Shown here in pieces: positions 1 to 8,145 of a stretch of 64,000 nt of DNA. The DNA is from Streptomyces sp. WAC 04229. Lineage in GTDB: Bacteria > Actinomycetota > Actinomycetes > Streptomycetales > Streptomycetaceae. The position numbers and the translations under genes are program-made. Under the pieces are notes generated by a model. It was not told the origin of the DNA, did no database searches, and worked only from the letters and a program-made list of their open reading frames with translations. The stretch is from the NCBI RefSeq assembly GCF_003947455.1, contig NZ_QHJH01000022.1, forward strand, positions 1-64,000. The letters run 5' to 3'. Within the stretch, counting starts at the first letter, position 1. Each line of letters opens with the position of its first letter.

Positions 1-1683
1 CACCGCACCCCCGCCGTCGCCCTGGTCGTGCTGCCCGCCACCGCCGCGGGCGCCGGTGCCGCCTGGGCCGCGGCGCCCGATGCCGCCCGGGGCTGGACCG
101 CGACCCTCGCCCTGACGTCCTGGCTCTGCGTCGCCGTCACCGTGGTCCTCGCCTCCCACCTGGTCGGACGGGCCCGCCGTACCGCGGCCGACCGCAGAGC
201 CGAGATCGGCACCCTCAAGGCCCGCCTCGCCCAGGAGAACGCCGGCCTGGTGCACCTCGTCAACGTCACGCTGCCGGGCGTCGCCCAGCAGGTGCGCGAG
301 GGTGCCGGCGCCGACGAGGCCGTCGCCCGCACCGCCCCCGTCCCCGGGCCGCACCTGCGGCAGGTCGTCCAGAGCTTCGCCTCCCTCACGGCCGACGCCG
401 TACGGCACACCACGGAGGCCGAGACCCGGCACCAGGAGGCGCTGCGTGAGACGCGCGGCGCCACCGGGGAGCTGGAACACCTGACGAGCAGCACCCTGCC
501 CGCCGCGGTGCGGAGACTGCGCGACGGCACCTCCGCGGAGGTCGTCCTCGCCGAGCTGGACTGGCCCCGGCGTCCGCACCTGCGCGCCTGCGCCGAACTG
601 TTCGTCCGGGAACTGGCCCACAGCGAGCGGCGCACCGCCGCCGCCGAGGCCGCCTCCGCCAAGTCCCTCGGCCGTGTCCAGGCCAAGGCCGTACGCATGC
701 TCGCCGACCTGCGGGACATGCAGGACCGGCACGGCGAGGACGTCCTGGGCGACCTCCTGCGGCTCGACCACAGCACCTCCCAGCTCGGCCTCATCACCGA
801 CCGCCTGGCCCTGTTGATGGGCGGCCGCTCCAGCCGCGCCTGGAACAGGCCCATCGTGATGGAGAGCATCCTGCGCGGCGCAGTAGGACGCATCGCCGCC
901 TACCAGCGCGTCCGCATGCACTGCTCCACCACCGCCGCGATCTCCGGCCACGCGGCCGAGGGCGTCATGCACCTGCTGGCCGAACTGATGGACAACGCCG
1001 CCAACTTCTCGCCACCCATCGACGAGGTCCACGTGTACGTGGAGGAACGTACCGCCGGGATCGTCGTCACCATCGAGGACAGCGGCCTCAAGATGGCCGA
1101 CGCCGCCATGCACCACGCCGAGGAGGCCGTGTCGGGACGGGCGACCGACCTGGCCTCGCTCCAGGGCACCCGGCTCGGCCTGGCCGTGGTCGGACGGCTC
1201 GCCGCCAAGTACGGCGTCGGCGTGAGCTACCGCCCCTCGTCCCGCGGCGGCACCGGCGTCGTCGTCCTGGTGCCGCCGCAACTGCTCGCCCAGCAGCGGG
1301 ACCCGCAACCCGCCCTGACCGGCCGCACCTTCGGCGGCGCGGCCCGCGTCCCCGTCCCCGGACCCGCGCCCGCCGCGGAGGCCCCCCTGGCCGCCTCGCG
1401 CCTGCCGGACGTCCGTGACGCCGAGCGGACCGTTCCTCCCGAGCAGGCGCCGCGAACCCGCCCGCAGTCCGCGACGCCGGGCGGACTGCCCGTGCGCTCC
1501 CCGGGCCGGACCATGGCCGAGGCCGAGGCCGAGCGCGAGTTGCGCGACCCGCCCCCGCGGCCCACCGACCGGCCGGCGACGGCGTCCCGCGACGCCGGGT
1601 CCAGCTTCGGTGCCTTCCACCGCGGGCGCCGGTCCGGAGCCGCCGGCGGGGCGCCCACGCCGGAACCGCCCGCGTCGGGGTAG
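1..1683 (+). CDS. cvnA: Conservon sensor-kinase-like protein CvnA, 5'-truncated
   Basis: First gene of a conservon, a Streptomyces module of a kinase-like membrane protein (A), roadblock protein (B), DUF742 protein (C) and small GTPase (D) acting together at the membrane. The frame is open to the first base of the window, so the true start lies upstream; the GTG at 28 is only the first in-window option. Visible are a hydrophobic segment (SWLCVAVTVVLASHL), a long helical region, and a HATPase domain with N-box LMDNAANFSPP (around nt 985-1015) and a GTRLGLAVVG G-box. About 130 residues of Pro/Arg-rich tail follow. CvnB starts 75 bp downstream. Signalling output of conservons is poorly known; kinase activity is inferred from family. 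Confidence 0.85.
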   Translation, partial: HRTPAVALVVLPATAAGAGAAWAAAPDAARGWTATLALTSWLCVAVTVVLASHLVGRARRTAADRRAEIGTLKARLAQENAGLVHLVNVTLPGVAQQVREGAGADEAVARTAPVPGPHLRQVVQSFASLTADAVRHTTEAETRHQEALRETRGATGELEHLTSSTLPAAVRRLRDGTSAEVVLAELDWPRRPHLRACAELFVRELAHSERRTAAAEAASAKSLGRVQAKAVRMLADLRDMQDRHGEDVLGDLLRLDHSTSQLGLITDRLALLMGGRSSRAWNRPIVMESILRGAVGRIAAYQRVRMHCSTTAAISGHAAEGVMHLLAELMDNAANFSPPIDEVHVYVEERTAGIVVTIEDSGLKMADAAMHHAEEAVSGRATDLASLQGTRLGLAVVGRLAAKYGVGVSYRPSSRGGTGVVVLVPPQLLAQQRDPQPALTGRTFGGAARVPVPGPAPAAEAPLAASRLPDVRDAERTVPPEQAPRTRPQSATPGGLPVRSPGRTMAEAEAERELRDPPPRPTDRPATASRDAGSSFGAFHRGRRSGAAGGAPTPEPPASG

Positions 1684-1757
1684 ACCGCGCGCCCCACCGC
1701 ACGGCGCACAACGGCGCCCCCTCGCCCCCGAGTTCGTGAGATTGGAGGAACGGGCCG

Positions 1758-2216
1758 GTGACCGGAGCAGCAGCACCCACCGTCCCCTCACCCATCATGC
1801 AGACCACCGACAACAGCCTCACCTGGCTCCTCCAGAACCTCCTGGACAGCACCCCCGGTACCCGCCACGCCCTCGTCCTGTCCCGGGACGGCCTCCGGCT
1901 CTGCTGGACCGAACACCTCACCCTGGACCGGGCCGACCAGCTCGCCGCGATCTGCTCCGGCATCCAGGCCCTCGCCCAGGGCGCCTCCGTCGAGTTCGGC
2001 AACGGAACCGGCGGCGTACGGCACTCCATGACCGAGTTCCACGGAGGGCTGCTGTTCATCGTCGAGGCGGGCGAGGGCGCACACCTGGCCGTCGTCGCGG
2101 TGGAGGACGCCGACCCCGGCGTGGTGGGCCACCAGATGACCGAGCTGGTCGAGCAGATCGGCGAGCACCTGCGGGCCGCGCCGCGCCACGCCCTCCGCGG
2201 GAGCGGCCCGTCGTGA
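1758..2216 (+). CDS. cvnB: Roadblock/LC7 domain protein CvnB
   Basis: A 152-residue Roadblock/LC7 protein, the second conservon component. In this family such proteins pair with the MglA/Ras-like GTPase encoded downstream and modulate its nucleotide state. The sequence shows the alternating beta-alpha pattern of the fold: LLDSTPGTRHALVLSRDGL near the N-terminus, a central GGLLFIVEAGEGAHLAVVA strand pair, then a C-terminal helix with VGHQMTELVEQIGEHL. The GTG at 1758 is chosen because GGAGG lies at 1744-1748. An internal ATG (residue 14, MQTTDNS) is a possible alternative start. The stop codon overlaps the cvnC GTG (GTGA), implying translational coupling. Confidence 0.9.
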   Translation: MTGAAAPTVPSPIMQTTDNSLTWLLQNLLDSTPGTRHALVLSRDGLRLCWTEHLTLDRADQLAAICSGIQALAQGASVEFGNGTGGVRHSMTEFHGGLLFIVEAGEGAHLAVVAVEDADPGVVGHQMTELVEQIGEHLRAAPRHALRGSGPS

Positions 2217-2572
2217 CGCGCAGGCCCGTGGACACCGGCGCACCCGACCGGCTCTACACGGTCACGGGCGGACGCAGCCGCGCCGGCGACTCCTTCGACC
2301 TCGTCACCCTGGTGGTCGGCGAGTGCGAACCGTCGGCCGGCATGCAGTCGGAACACATCCGGATCCTGGAACTGTGCCGGCACCCCACGGCCGTGGTGGA
2401 ACTCGCCGCCGAACTGGCACTGCCGATCACGGTGGTCCGCATCCTGCTCGGCGACCTGCTCGCCACCGGGAGCATCACCGCCCGCCATCCGCGCCTGGGG
2501 CGGTCCGCCGCGTCGCACCGCCCCGACACCGCCCTTCTCCAGGAGGTGCTCCATGGGCTCCGCAACCTCTGA
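2213..2572 (+). CDS. cvnC: DUF742 protein CvnC
   Basis: A 119-residue DUF742 protein, the third conservon component. It starts at the GTG that overlaps the cvnB stop by GTGA. The middle of the protein (SEHIRILELCRHPTAVVELA followed by LPITVVRILLGDLLATG) has the winged-helix-like pattern typical of DUF742, and the N-terminal RLYTVTGGR motif is also family-like. Its 3' end overlaps the start of cvnD by 20 bp, so A-D are almost certainly one transcript. In conservons this protein binds the other Cvn partners; no enzymatic role is known. There are no membrane segments. Confidence 0.9.
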   Translation: MTRRPVDTGAPDRLYTVTGGRSRAGDSFDLVTLVVGECEPSAGMQSEHIRILELCRHPTAVVELAAELALPITVVRILLGDLLATGSITARHPRLGRSAASHRPDTALLQEVLHGLRNL

Positions 2573-3191
2573 CTCACCGGCCCCCGCGCACCCCGCCGCC
2601 TCCGGCCGCACACCCCTGACCGACGCCGCGGAGACCGGCCTGAAGATCGTCGTCGTGGGCGGGTTCGGTGTCGGCAAGACCACCCTGGTCCGCTCCGTCA
2701 GCGAGATCAGGCCCCTCAACACGGAGGAGGTGATGACCCAGGCCGGCGTAGGCGTCGACGAGACCGGCGACGTCACCGCGAAGACCACCACCACGGTGGC
2801 CTTCGACTTCGGCCGGATCAGCCTCAACGACCGCATGGTGCTGTACCTGTTCGGCGCCCCCGGCCAGGAACGCTTCTGGTTCCTGTGGGACCGTCTCTTC
2901 TCCGGCACCCTCGGCGCCGTCGTCCTCGTCGACACCCGCCGCATGGACGACTCCTGGTACGCGATAGACCGGCTCGAACACCACGGCACCCCGTTCGTCG
3001 TGGCCGTCAACCGCTTCGACGACGACACCGCCCGGCACTCCCTGGACGAGATCCGCCTGGCCCTCGCGCTGCCGGAGCGCGTACCGCTGGTCGACTGCGA
3101 CGCCCGGGTACGCGCGTCCGGCAAGCACGTGCTGGTCACCCTTGTGGACCACCTCTACCAACTGGCCCTGGCCCAGGAGGGCGCACCGTGA
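2553..3191 (+). CDS. cvnD: Small GTP-binding protein CvnD
   Basis: A 212-residue Ras-like GTPase, the conservon switch protein. The P-loop GGFGVGKT is at residues 36-43. A G3-like DxxG region appears as LFGAPGQERF, with the usual Asp replaced by Gly-Ala-Pro as in other bacterial Cvn/MglA-type GTPases. The guanine-specificity region is VAVNRFD. ATG 2553 is preceded by AGGAGG at 2541-2546 and lies inside the 3' end of cvnC. The stop codon overlaps the GTG of the next gene (P450). Partner proteins are CvnB and CvnC; the downstream effector is unknown, but the coupled P450 makes it a candidate. Confidence 0.92.
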   Translation: MGSATSDSPAPAHPAASGRTPLTDAAETGLKIVVVGGFGVGKTTLVRSVSEIRPLNTEEVMTQAGVGVDETGDVTAKTTTTVAFDFGRISLNDRMVLYLFGAPGQERFWFLWDRLFSGTLGAVVLVDTRRMDDSWYAIDRLEHHGTPFVVAVNRFDDDTARHSLDEIRLALALPERVPLVDCDARVRASGKHVLVTLVDHLYQLALAQEGAP

Positions 3192-4450
3192 CCGACATCG
3201 ACCCCGCTCCGCACCCCGTCGTCGCACCGATCTGCCCCGCCCACCCGGACGCCGTCCCGCTGGCCGGGCTCGCGTACCAGCAGACGCCGTCGGAGCTGTA
3301 CCGCGGACTGCGGGGCGAGCACGGCGCCGTCGCACCCGTGCTCCTCGACGGCGGGGTGCCCGCCTGGCTGGTCCTCGGCTACCCCGAGGTCAGCTATGTG
3401 ACCAGCCACGACGAGCTGTTCGCCAGGGACTCGCGGCGCTGGAACCAGTGGGACCGCATCCCGCCCGACTGGCCGCTCATGCCCTACGTCGGACACCAGC
3501 CCTCGGTGCTGTTCACCGAGGGCGAGGAACACCGGCGCCGGGCCGACGTGATCACCCAGGCCCTGGCCGGCGTCGACCAGTTCGAGCTGGCCCGGGACTG
3601 CCGGCAGCTCGCCGACCGGCTCATCGCGGGCTTCGCCGGCAGCGGCCGGGCCGAGCTGATGAGCGGCTACGCGCACGCCCTGCCCATGCGCGCCGCGGTA
3701 CGCATGTGCGGGATGCCGCACAGCGGTGCCGAGACCCAGCACCTCGTCGAGGACCTGCGCATCTCCCTCGACGCGGCGGAGGGCGACGACCCGGTCGCGG
3801 CGTACACGCGTGTGGGCGAGCGCATCCACGGCCTGGTCCGGCACAAGCGCGAGCGTCCCGGCCCCGACGTCACCTCGCGGATGCTGACCCACCCGGCGGG
3901 CCTGACCGACGAGGAGACGGTGCAGGACCTGATCTCCGTCATCGCCGCCGCCCAGCAGCCCACCGCCAACTGGATCGGGAACACGCTCCGGCTGCTGCTC
4001 ACCGACGACCGCTTCGCCCTCAACGTGTCGGGCGGGCGGCTCAGCGTGGGGGAGGCGCTCAACGAGGTGCTGTGGCTGGACACGCCGACACAGAACTTCA
4101 TCGGCCGCTGGGCCGTGAACGACACCCAGTTGGGCGGCCGGCAGATCCGCGCCGGCGACTGCCTCGTCCTCGGCCTGGCCGCGGCCAACACCGACCCGCA
4201 GCTCTGGCCCGAGGCCCACGTCGGCGCCGAGAACTCCGCGCACCTGTCCTTCAGCAACGGCGAGCACCGGTGCCCGTACCCGGCACCGCTGCTCGCCGAC
4301 GTCGTCGCCCGCACAGCGGTCGAGACCCTGCTGGAACGCCTCCCCGACCTCGTCCTCGCGGTGGAGCCCGAGGAACTGACCTGGCGTCCGTCGATCTGGA
4401 TGCGCGGACTCACCGCCCTGCCCGCCCTGTTCACCCCCGTGGTGGTCTGA
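3188..4450 (+). CDS. cvnE: CYP157-like cytochrome P450 of the conservon, lacking ExxR
   Basis: A 420-residue soluble P450, translationally coupled to cvnD (GTGA overlap). The heme-ligand region is FSNGEHRCPYPAPLLA with Cys362, so it still looks heme-binding. The K-helix motif that is normally ExxR reads E293-V-L-W296 (NEVLWLDTP): the arginine is Trp. The usual Gly two residues after the Cys is Tyr. The I-helix region (AAAQQPTAN) keeps a Thr but not the AGxxT spacing. Loss of ExxR with Trp at that position is the published hallmark of Streptomyces CYP157 enzymes, which sit in conservons. Substrate unknown. The gene converges on another P450 14 bp away. The cvnE name rests on position. Confidence 0.88.
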   Translation: MTDIDPAPHPVVAPICPAHPDAVPLAGLAYQQTPSELYRGLRGEHGAVAPVLLDGGVPAWLVLGYPEVSYVTSHDELFARDSRRWNQWDRIPPDWPLMPYVGHQPSVLFTEGEEHRRRADVITQALAGVDQFELARDCRQLADRLIAGFAGSGRAELMSGYAHALPMRAAVRMCGMPHSGAETQHLVEDLRISLDAAEGDDPVAAYTRVGERIHGLVRHKRERPGPDVTSRMLTHPAGLTDEETVQDLISVIAAAQQPTANWIGNTLRLLLTDDRFALNVSGGRLSVGEALNEVLWLDTPTQNFIGRWAVNDTQLGGRQIRAGDCLVLGLAAANTDPQLWPEAHVGAENSAHLSFSNGEHRCPYPAPLLADVVARTAVETLLERLPDLVLAVEPEELTWRPSIWMRGLTALPALFTPVVV

Positions 4451-4464
4451 CGGGCCTGCCCGCG

Positions 4465-5691
4465 TCAGCCCGTTGCCGGTGTGAACCGCACCGGCAGGGA
4501 CTGCGGGCCCCGGGTGAACACCCCGCGCTCCACCGCGTCGAAGCCGTCGTCCGGCCGCAGATCCGGCATGGCGTCCAGCAGCTGCCCCACGCCGATCTCG
4601 ACCTCCGCCTTCGCCAGCAGCGCCCCGACGCAGAAGTGCCGGCCCAGCGCGAAGGCGAGATGGTCGGCAGCGGCCGAGAAGGCGGTCGTGGTGGTCAGGT
4701 CCTCGCGGTGGATGTCGAAGCGGTCCGGGTCGCGGTAGCGGCTCCCGTCCCGGTTGGCGGCGCCGATGAGACACGTGACGGTGTCGCCCGCCGGTATGGT
4801 GCCGCCGCTCAGCTCCACCTCGGACGCCGACTGACGCATGATCATGTGCACCGGCGGGGTGTAGCGCAGCGTCTCCGCGAAGGCGCGCGGTATCAGCGAC
4901 CGGTCCTCGCGCACGGCGGCCAACTGCTCCGGATGGGCGAGCAGGTTGGCGAAGATGCTGGCGATCGCCTTGTCCGTGGTCTCACCGCCCGCCGCGAGCA
5001 GCAGGCTGCAGAAGGCCTTGATGTCCTCGTCGCTCATCCGGACCCCGTCGACCTCCGCCGCGCACAGGGAGGACAGCAGGTCGTCGCCCGGATTCTGGCG
5101 GCGCTCCCGGATGACCGGGATCATGTACTCGGCGAACTCCACGCGGGTGCGCGCACCGGCGGCCGCCACCTCCTGGTCTCCCGAGAGATTCCCCAGGAAG
5201 GCGATGACCGACGTGTACCAGCCGTGGAACCGGTCGTGGTCCGCCTTGTCCAGACCCAGCATGTCGGCGATGACGTCGACCGGGAAGCGGGTCGCGTAGT
5301 CGGCGACCAGGTCGGCGCGTCCGGTGTGCCGGAACGCGTCTATCAGCTCGCGGGAGTTGCGCTCGATCACCGGCAGGAACCGCTCCTGGAGATCGGCCCC
5401 GCGGAACGCCGGCGCGACCAGCGCGCGCCGGACCGCGTGCTCCCGGCCGCTCAGCTGGAGGATCGTCCTGCCGTGCACGGGCTCGAGCTGCCAGTCGTAG
5501 TTCTCGGTCGTGAACTGCCCGTTCCGGTCCTTGAAGACGCGCTCCACGTCGTCGTAGCGCGAGACGATCCAGCTCCGCGTGGCCTCGTGCCAGACGAGGG
5601 GCGCGCTCTCCCGCATCGCCCGGTAGACCGGATAGGGGTTCGCCGCGAACTCGGGGGAGAGGATGTCGGGGACCTGCTGCGCGGTGGACAT
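4465..5691 (-). CDS. Cytochrome P450, canonical
   Basis: A 408-residue class I (soluble, actinobacterial) P450 with all classic motifs: I-helix LLLAAGGETT, K-helix ETLR (ExxR), and heme loop FALGRHFCVGALLA with Cys354. It needs separate ferredoxin and ferredoxin reductase; neither is encoded next to it. ATG 5691 is preceded by an AGGAG-like sequence (CGAGGAGCCCC). It converges on the conservon P450 and lies downstream of, and co-directional with, the GntR regulator, with 88 bp between them, so it could be read from the regulator promoter or its own. The pairing of a canonical and an ExxR-less P450 at one conservon recalls CYP154/CYP157 pairs. Substrate cannot be inferred. Confidence 0.9.
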   Translation of the reverse strand: MSTAQQVPDILSPEFAANPYPVYRAMRESAPLVWHEATRSWIVSRYDDVERVFKDRNGQFTTENYDWQLEPVHGRTILQLSGREHAVRRALVAPAFRGADLQERFLPVIERNSRELIDAFRHTGRADLVADYATRFPVDVIADMLGLDKADHDRFHGWYTSVIAFLGNLSGDQEVAAAGARTRVEFAEYMIPVIRERRQNPGDDLLSSLCAAEVDGVRMSDEDIKAFCSLLLAAGGETTDKAIASIFANLLAHPEQLAAVREDRSLIPRAFAETLRYTPPVHMIMRQSASEVELSGGTIPAGDTVTCLIGAANRDGSRYRDPDRFDIHREDLTTTTAFSAAADHLAFALGRHFCVGALLAKAEVEIGVGQLLDAMPDLRPDDGFDAVERGVFTRGPQSLPVRFTPATG

Positions 5692-5779
5692 GGGGCTCCT
5701 CGGTCGACAACGGCCTTACGGCACCAGGCTATTGACGACACGACGACGCCGACAGACCGCGGACGGGACGAGGTCCCGG

Positions 5780-6541
5780 TCAGGCGCCGCCGTCCACCGA
5801 GGCACGCAGCCGGGCGCTGGCCATCCGCATGTGTTCGGCCATCGCCCGGTCCGCGGCCTCCGGATCGCGCGCGCGGATCGCCCGGAGCACCGCGTCGTGC
5901 TCGCAGAGCGTGCCGCTGACGGTGCCCTCGATGTCGCTGACGCGCTCCATCCAGACCTGGAGCAGCGCCCGGATGCTGTGCAGGATGTCGCTGAGGACGG
6001 TGTTGCGCGCGATGCGGGCCGTCTCCAGGTGGAAGGCGATGTCGGCGTCGATGAACGCCGTGACGTCGCCGCCCGCGTCGCGCATGTGCTGGAGGTGCTC
6101 CTCCAGTCGTGCCACGTCCTCGTCGCCGGCCCGCTCCGCCGCCAGCCGGGCCGACACCCCTTCCATGTACGTGCGCACCTCGACCAGGTCCTGGGTCCGG
6201 CGCTGGCCCAGCATCAGCCCCCAGTTGATCGCGCGGGGCAGGAACTCCGAGGTGCCCTCGCGCACGTAGGAGCCGGAACCCGGCCGGATCTCGATGATCC
6301 CGAGGACGTCCAGGGCGGAGAGGGCGCCGCGCACGCTGGACCGTGCGACACCCAGCGCCTCGGCCAGCTGACGCTCGGCGGGCAGCCGCGTGCCGGGCCG
6401 GATGTCGCCGGCCGAGAGGTGGTCGAGGAGCCGTTTGGCGACCTCGCTGACGGACGACTCGCGCACGACGGGCCGCAGCAGCCGCGCGAGGTCCGGAGCG
6501 GCCGCGGAGCTGTGCTGATCAGGCTGACTGGTCACGGTCAC
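5780..6541 (-). CDS. FadR-type GntR regulator, probable regulator of the apionate operon
   Basis: A 253-residue GntR-family repressor. The N-terminal winged helix (residues about 25-95) contains RPGTRLPAERQLAEALGVARSSVRGALSAL. The C-terminal FCD ligand domain has the metal-site pattern D-x3-H (DADIAFH) with two later histidines (LCEHDAVL and MAEHMRMA). It is divergent from the MFS-led operon across a 236-bp spacer with a palindrome of the FadR-family type (6654-6670), so it most likely controls that operon, with a sugar acid or sugar phosphate as inducer. GTG 6541 is used; an ACTGGT-n7-ACCAGT dyad overlaps this start, suggesting autoregulation. The ligand is inference. Confidence 0.88.
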   Translation of the reverse strand: MTVTSQPDQHSSAAAPDLARLLRPVVRESSVSEVAKRLLDHLSAGDIRPGTRLPAERQLAEALGVARSSVRGALSALDVLGIIEIRPGSGSYVREGTSEFLPRAINWGLMLGQRRTQDLVEVRTYMEGVSARLAAERAGDEDVARLEEHLQHMRDAGGDVTAFIDADIAFHLETARIARNTVLSDILHSIRALLQVWMERVSDIEGTVSGTLCEHDAVLRAIRARDPEAADRAMAEHMRMASARLRASVDGGA

Positions 6542-6545
6542 CAGT
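6527..6545. promoter_or_regulatory. Imperfect dyad over the gntR start codon
   Basis: The 19 bases have perfect outer arms ACTGGT and ACCAGT and a partly symmetric centre. The dyad overlaps the GTG start of gntR and shares TGGT/ACCA arms with the better palindrome at 6654-6670, so it could be an autoregulatory operator of the FadR-type protein. Confidence 0.4.
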
Positions 6546-6653
6546 CAACCAGATGCCGGGCCGACCCGGCTGACCAGGCAGTTCACCCCGGTCTTGGGTG
6601 CGGTTTGTCAAGAGTTGGGTCGGTAGTGGATCTATGATGCTCGCCACACTGGT

Positions 6654-6670
6654 AAATTGGTGACCAATTT
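6654..6670. promoter_or_regulatory. GntR/FadR-type operator in the divergent spacer
   Basis: AAATTGGTGACCAATTT is a perfect inverted repeat of 8-bp arms around one base, sitting in an AT-rich patch of an otherwise GC-rich spacer. FadR-subfamily regulators typically bind TTGGT-n-ACCAA-like sites. It lies 108 bp before the MFS gene and 113 bp from gntR, the expected place for control of both. Confidence 0.65.
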
Positions 6671-6777
6671 TGATCCGAGGCATAGCGTGAGGGCGAACCG
6701 GTCGGCCGCCTTCCGCGGCGGACATCCGGTGTGACCGACCCCGGACGGAGCTGTCCGGGCGAGCCGAGGAGTCGCCC

Positions 6778-8145
6778 ATGGGTGCCCAAGCGCCATCCGA
6801 GGCAGTCGAGAGAACTGCCATCAAGAAGGTCTCAGTCCGCCTCGTCCCGTTCGTGGCGCTGATGTTCTTCGTGAACTACCTGGACCGCACGGCCGTCTCG
6901 TTCGCCGAACCCAACGGCATGGGACAGGACCTCGCCCTGACCGCCGCCCAGTTCGGTTTCGCGTCCGGGATCTTCTTCCTCGGCTACATCGTGCTCGAGG
7001 TCCCCAGCAACATGGCCCTGCACCGCTTCGGGGCCCGCCGGTGGCTGGCCAGGATCATGGTGACCTGGGGTGTCGTCTCGCTGCTGTTCACCTGGGTCAG
7101 CAGCAGCGGCCAGCTGTACACGCTGCGTTTTCTGCTCGGTGTCGCCGAAGCGGGCTTCTTCCCGGGCGCGATCCTCTTCCTCAGCCAGTGGGTGCCGTCC
7201 CGCCACCGCACCAAGATCCTCGGCCTGTTCTACCTCGCCCAGCCGCTGACCACCGTGTTCGGCGCCCCGCTCGCGGGCTGGCTGATCGGCCGCCACGGCC
7301 TGTTCGGCCTCGAGGGCTGGCGCGTGATGTTTCTGTTCGTGTCGCTGCCGGCGATCATCCTGGGCGTCGTCGCCTGGTTCTACCTGATCGACAGGCCCGC
7401 CGACGCCACGTGGCTCACGCCGGCCGAACGCGACTGGCTGACGGCCGAACTCGCCGCCGAGAACGCCCAGAAGACCGGGCACGAGGGCAAGCACGCCAAG
7501 GGCGACCTGAAGACCGCCTTCAGCAGCGGCCGGGTCTGGACCCTCGCGGTCGTCTACTTCGGCTTCGTGTACGGCCTGTACGCCCTCGCCTTCTTCCTGC
7601 CGACGATCATCAACGGCTTCCAGGACCAGTACGACACCACGTTCAGCGTGATGGACAAGGCCTGGATCACCGCCATCCCGTACCTGCCGGCCGCCGTCGT
7701 CCTGTTCTTCTGGACCCGGCACGCCACCCGTCACGGCACCCGCACCTGGCACGTGGCGGGACCGGCCGTCGTCGGCGGTGTCTCCATCCCGCTCGCCCTG
7801 TACATGGGCTCCCCGGCCGCCACGGTCGCCGTGATCACCGTCACCGCCTGCGCCATCTTCGCCGCCCTGCCGGTGTTCTGGTCGGTGCCCTCCCGCTTCC
7901 TGACCGGAGCCGCCGCCGCGGCCGGCATCGCCCTGATCAACACCGCCGGCAACGTGGCGGGCTTCGCCTCCAGCTACATCACCGGCTGGCTCAAGGACCT
8001 GACGGGCGCGTACTACGTACCGCTCTACCTCGTCGGTTTCTTCATGCTGCTGTCCGCCGCGCTGATGGTGTGGCTCGCCGCCCGCCACCGCACCGACGAA
8101 CCGGTCCCCGCCCCCGCCCACCAGGCCGAGGAGGCCCTGCGATGA
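6778..8145 (+). CDS. MFS transporter, anion:cation symporter family, probable D-apionate importer
   Basis: A 455-residue major facilitator protein with about 12 membrane segments and a charged central loop (around residues 215-245, AENAQKTGHEGKHAKGD). The N-terminal signature (FFVNYLDRT, then GFASGIFFLGYIVLEVPSN and LHRFGARRWLAR) is that of the ACS family, which imports organic and sugar acids such as galactonate, glucarate and tartrate. ATG 6778 has GAGGAG about 8 bases upstream. It is first in a six-gene operon and overlaps the kinase gene by ATGA. A sugar-acid importer fits apionate as the substrate; the exact substrate is inference. Confidence 0.85.
   Translation: MGAQAPSEAVERTAIKKVSVRLVPFVALMFFVNYLDRTAVSFAEPNGMGQDLALTAAQFGFASGIFFLGYIVLEVPSNMALHRFGARRWLARIMVTWGVVSLLFTWVSSSGQLYTLRFLLGVAEAGFFPGAILFLSQWVPSRHRTKILGLFYLAQPLTTVFGAPLAGWLIGRHGLFGLEGWRVMFLFVSLPAIILGVVAWFYLIDRPADATWLTPAERDWLTAELAAENAQKTGHEGKHAKGDLKTAFSSGRVWTLAVVYFGFVYGLYALAFFLPTIINGFQDQYDTTFSVMDKAWITAIPYLPAAVVLFFWTRHATRHGTRTWHVAGPAVVGGVSIPLALYMGSPAATVAVITVTACAIFAALPVFWSVPSRFLTGAAAAAGIALINTAGNVAGFASSYITGWLKDLTGAYYVPLYLVGFFMLLSAALMVWLAARHRTDEPVPAPAHQAEEALR

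Noticed and set aside
1088..3139. Minus-strand open frame of 683 codons
   Set aside because: Antisense to cvnA-cvnD, Arg/Pro/Ser-rich composition and no motif. The sense genes have clear families and ribosome sites.
6605..6638. TTGTCA and TATGAT as a promoter for the MFS operon
   Set aside because: The spacer would be 22 bases, too long for a normal promoter. The true start is probably elsewhere in the spacer; left unannotated.
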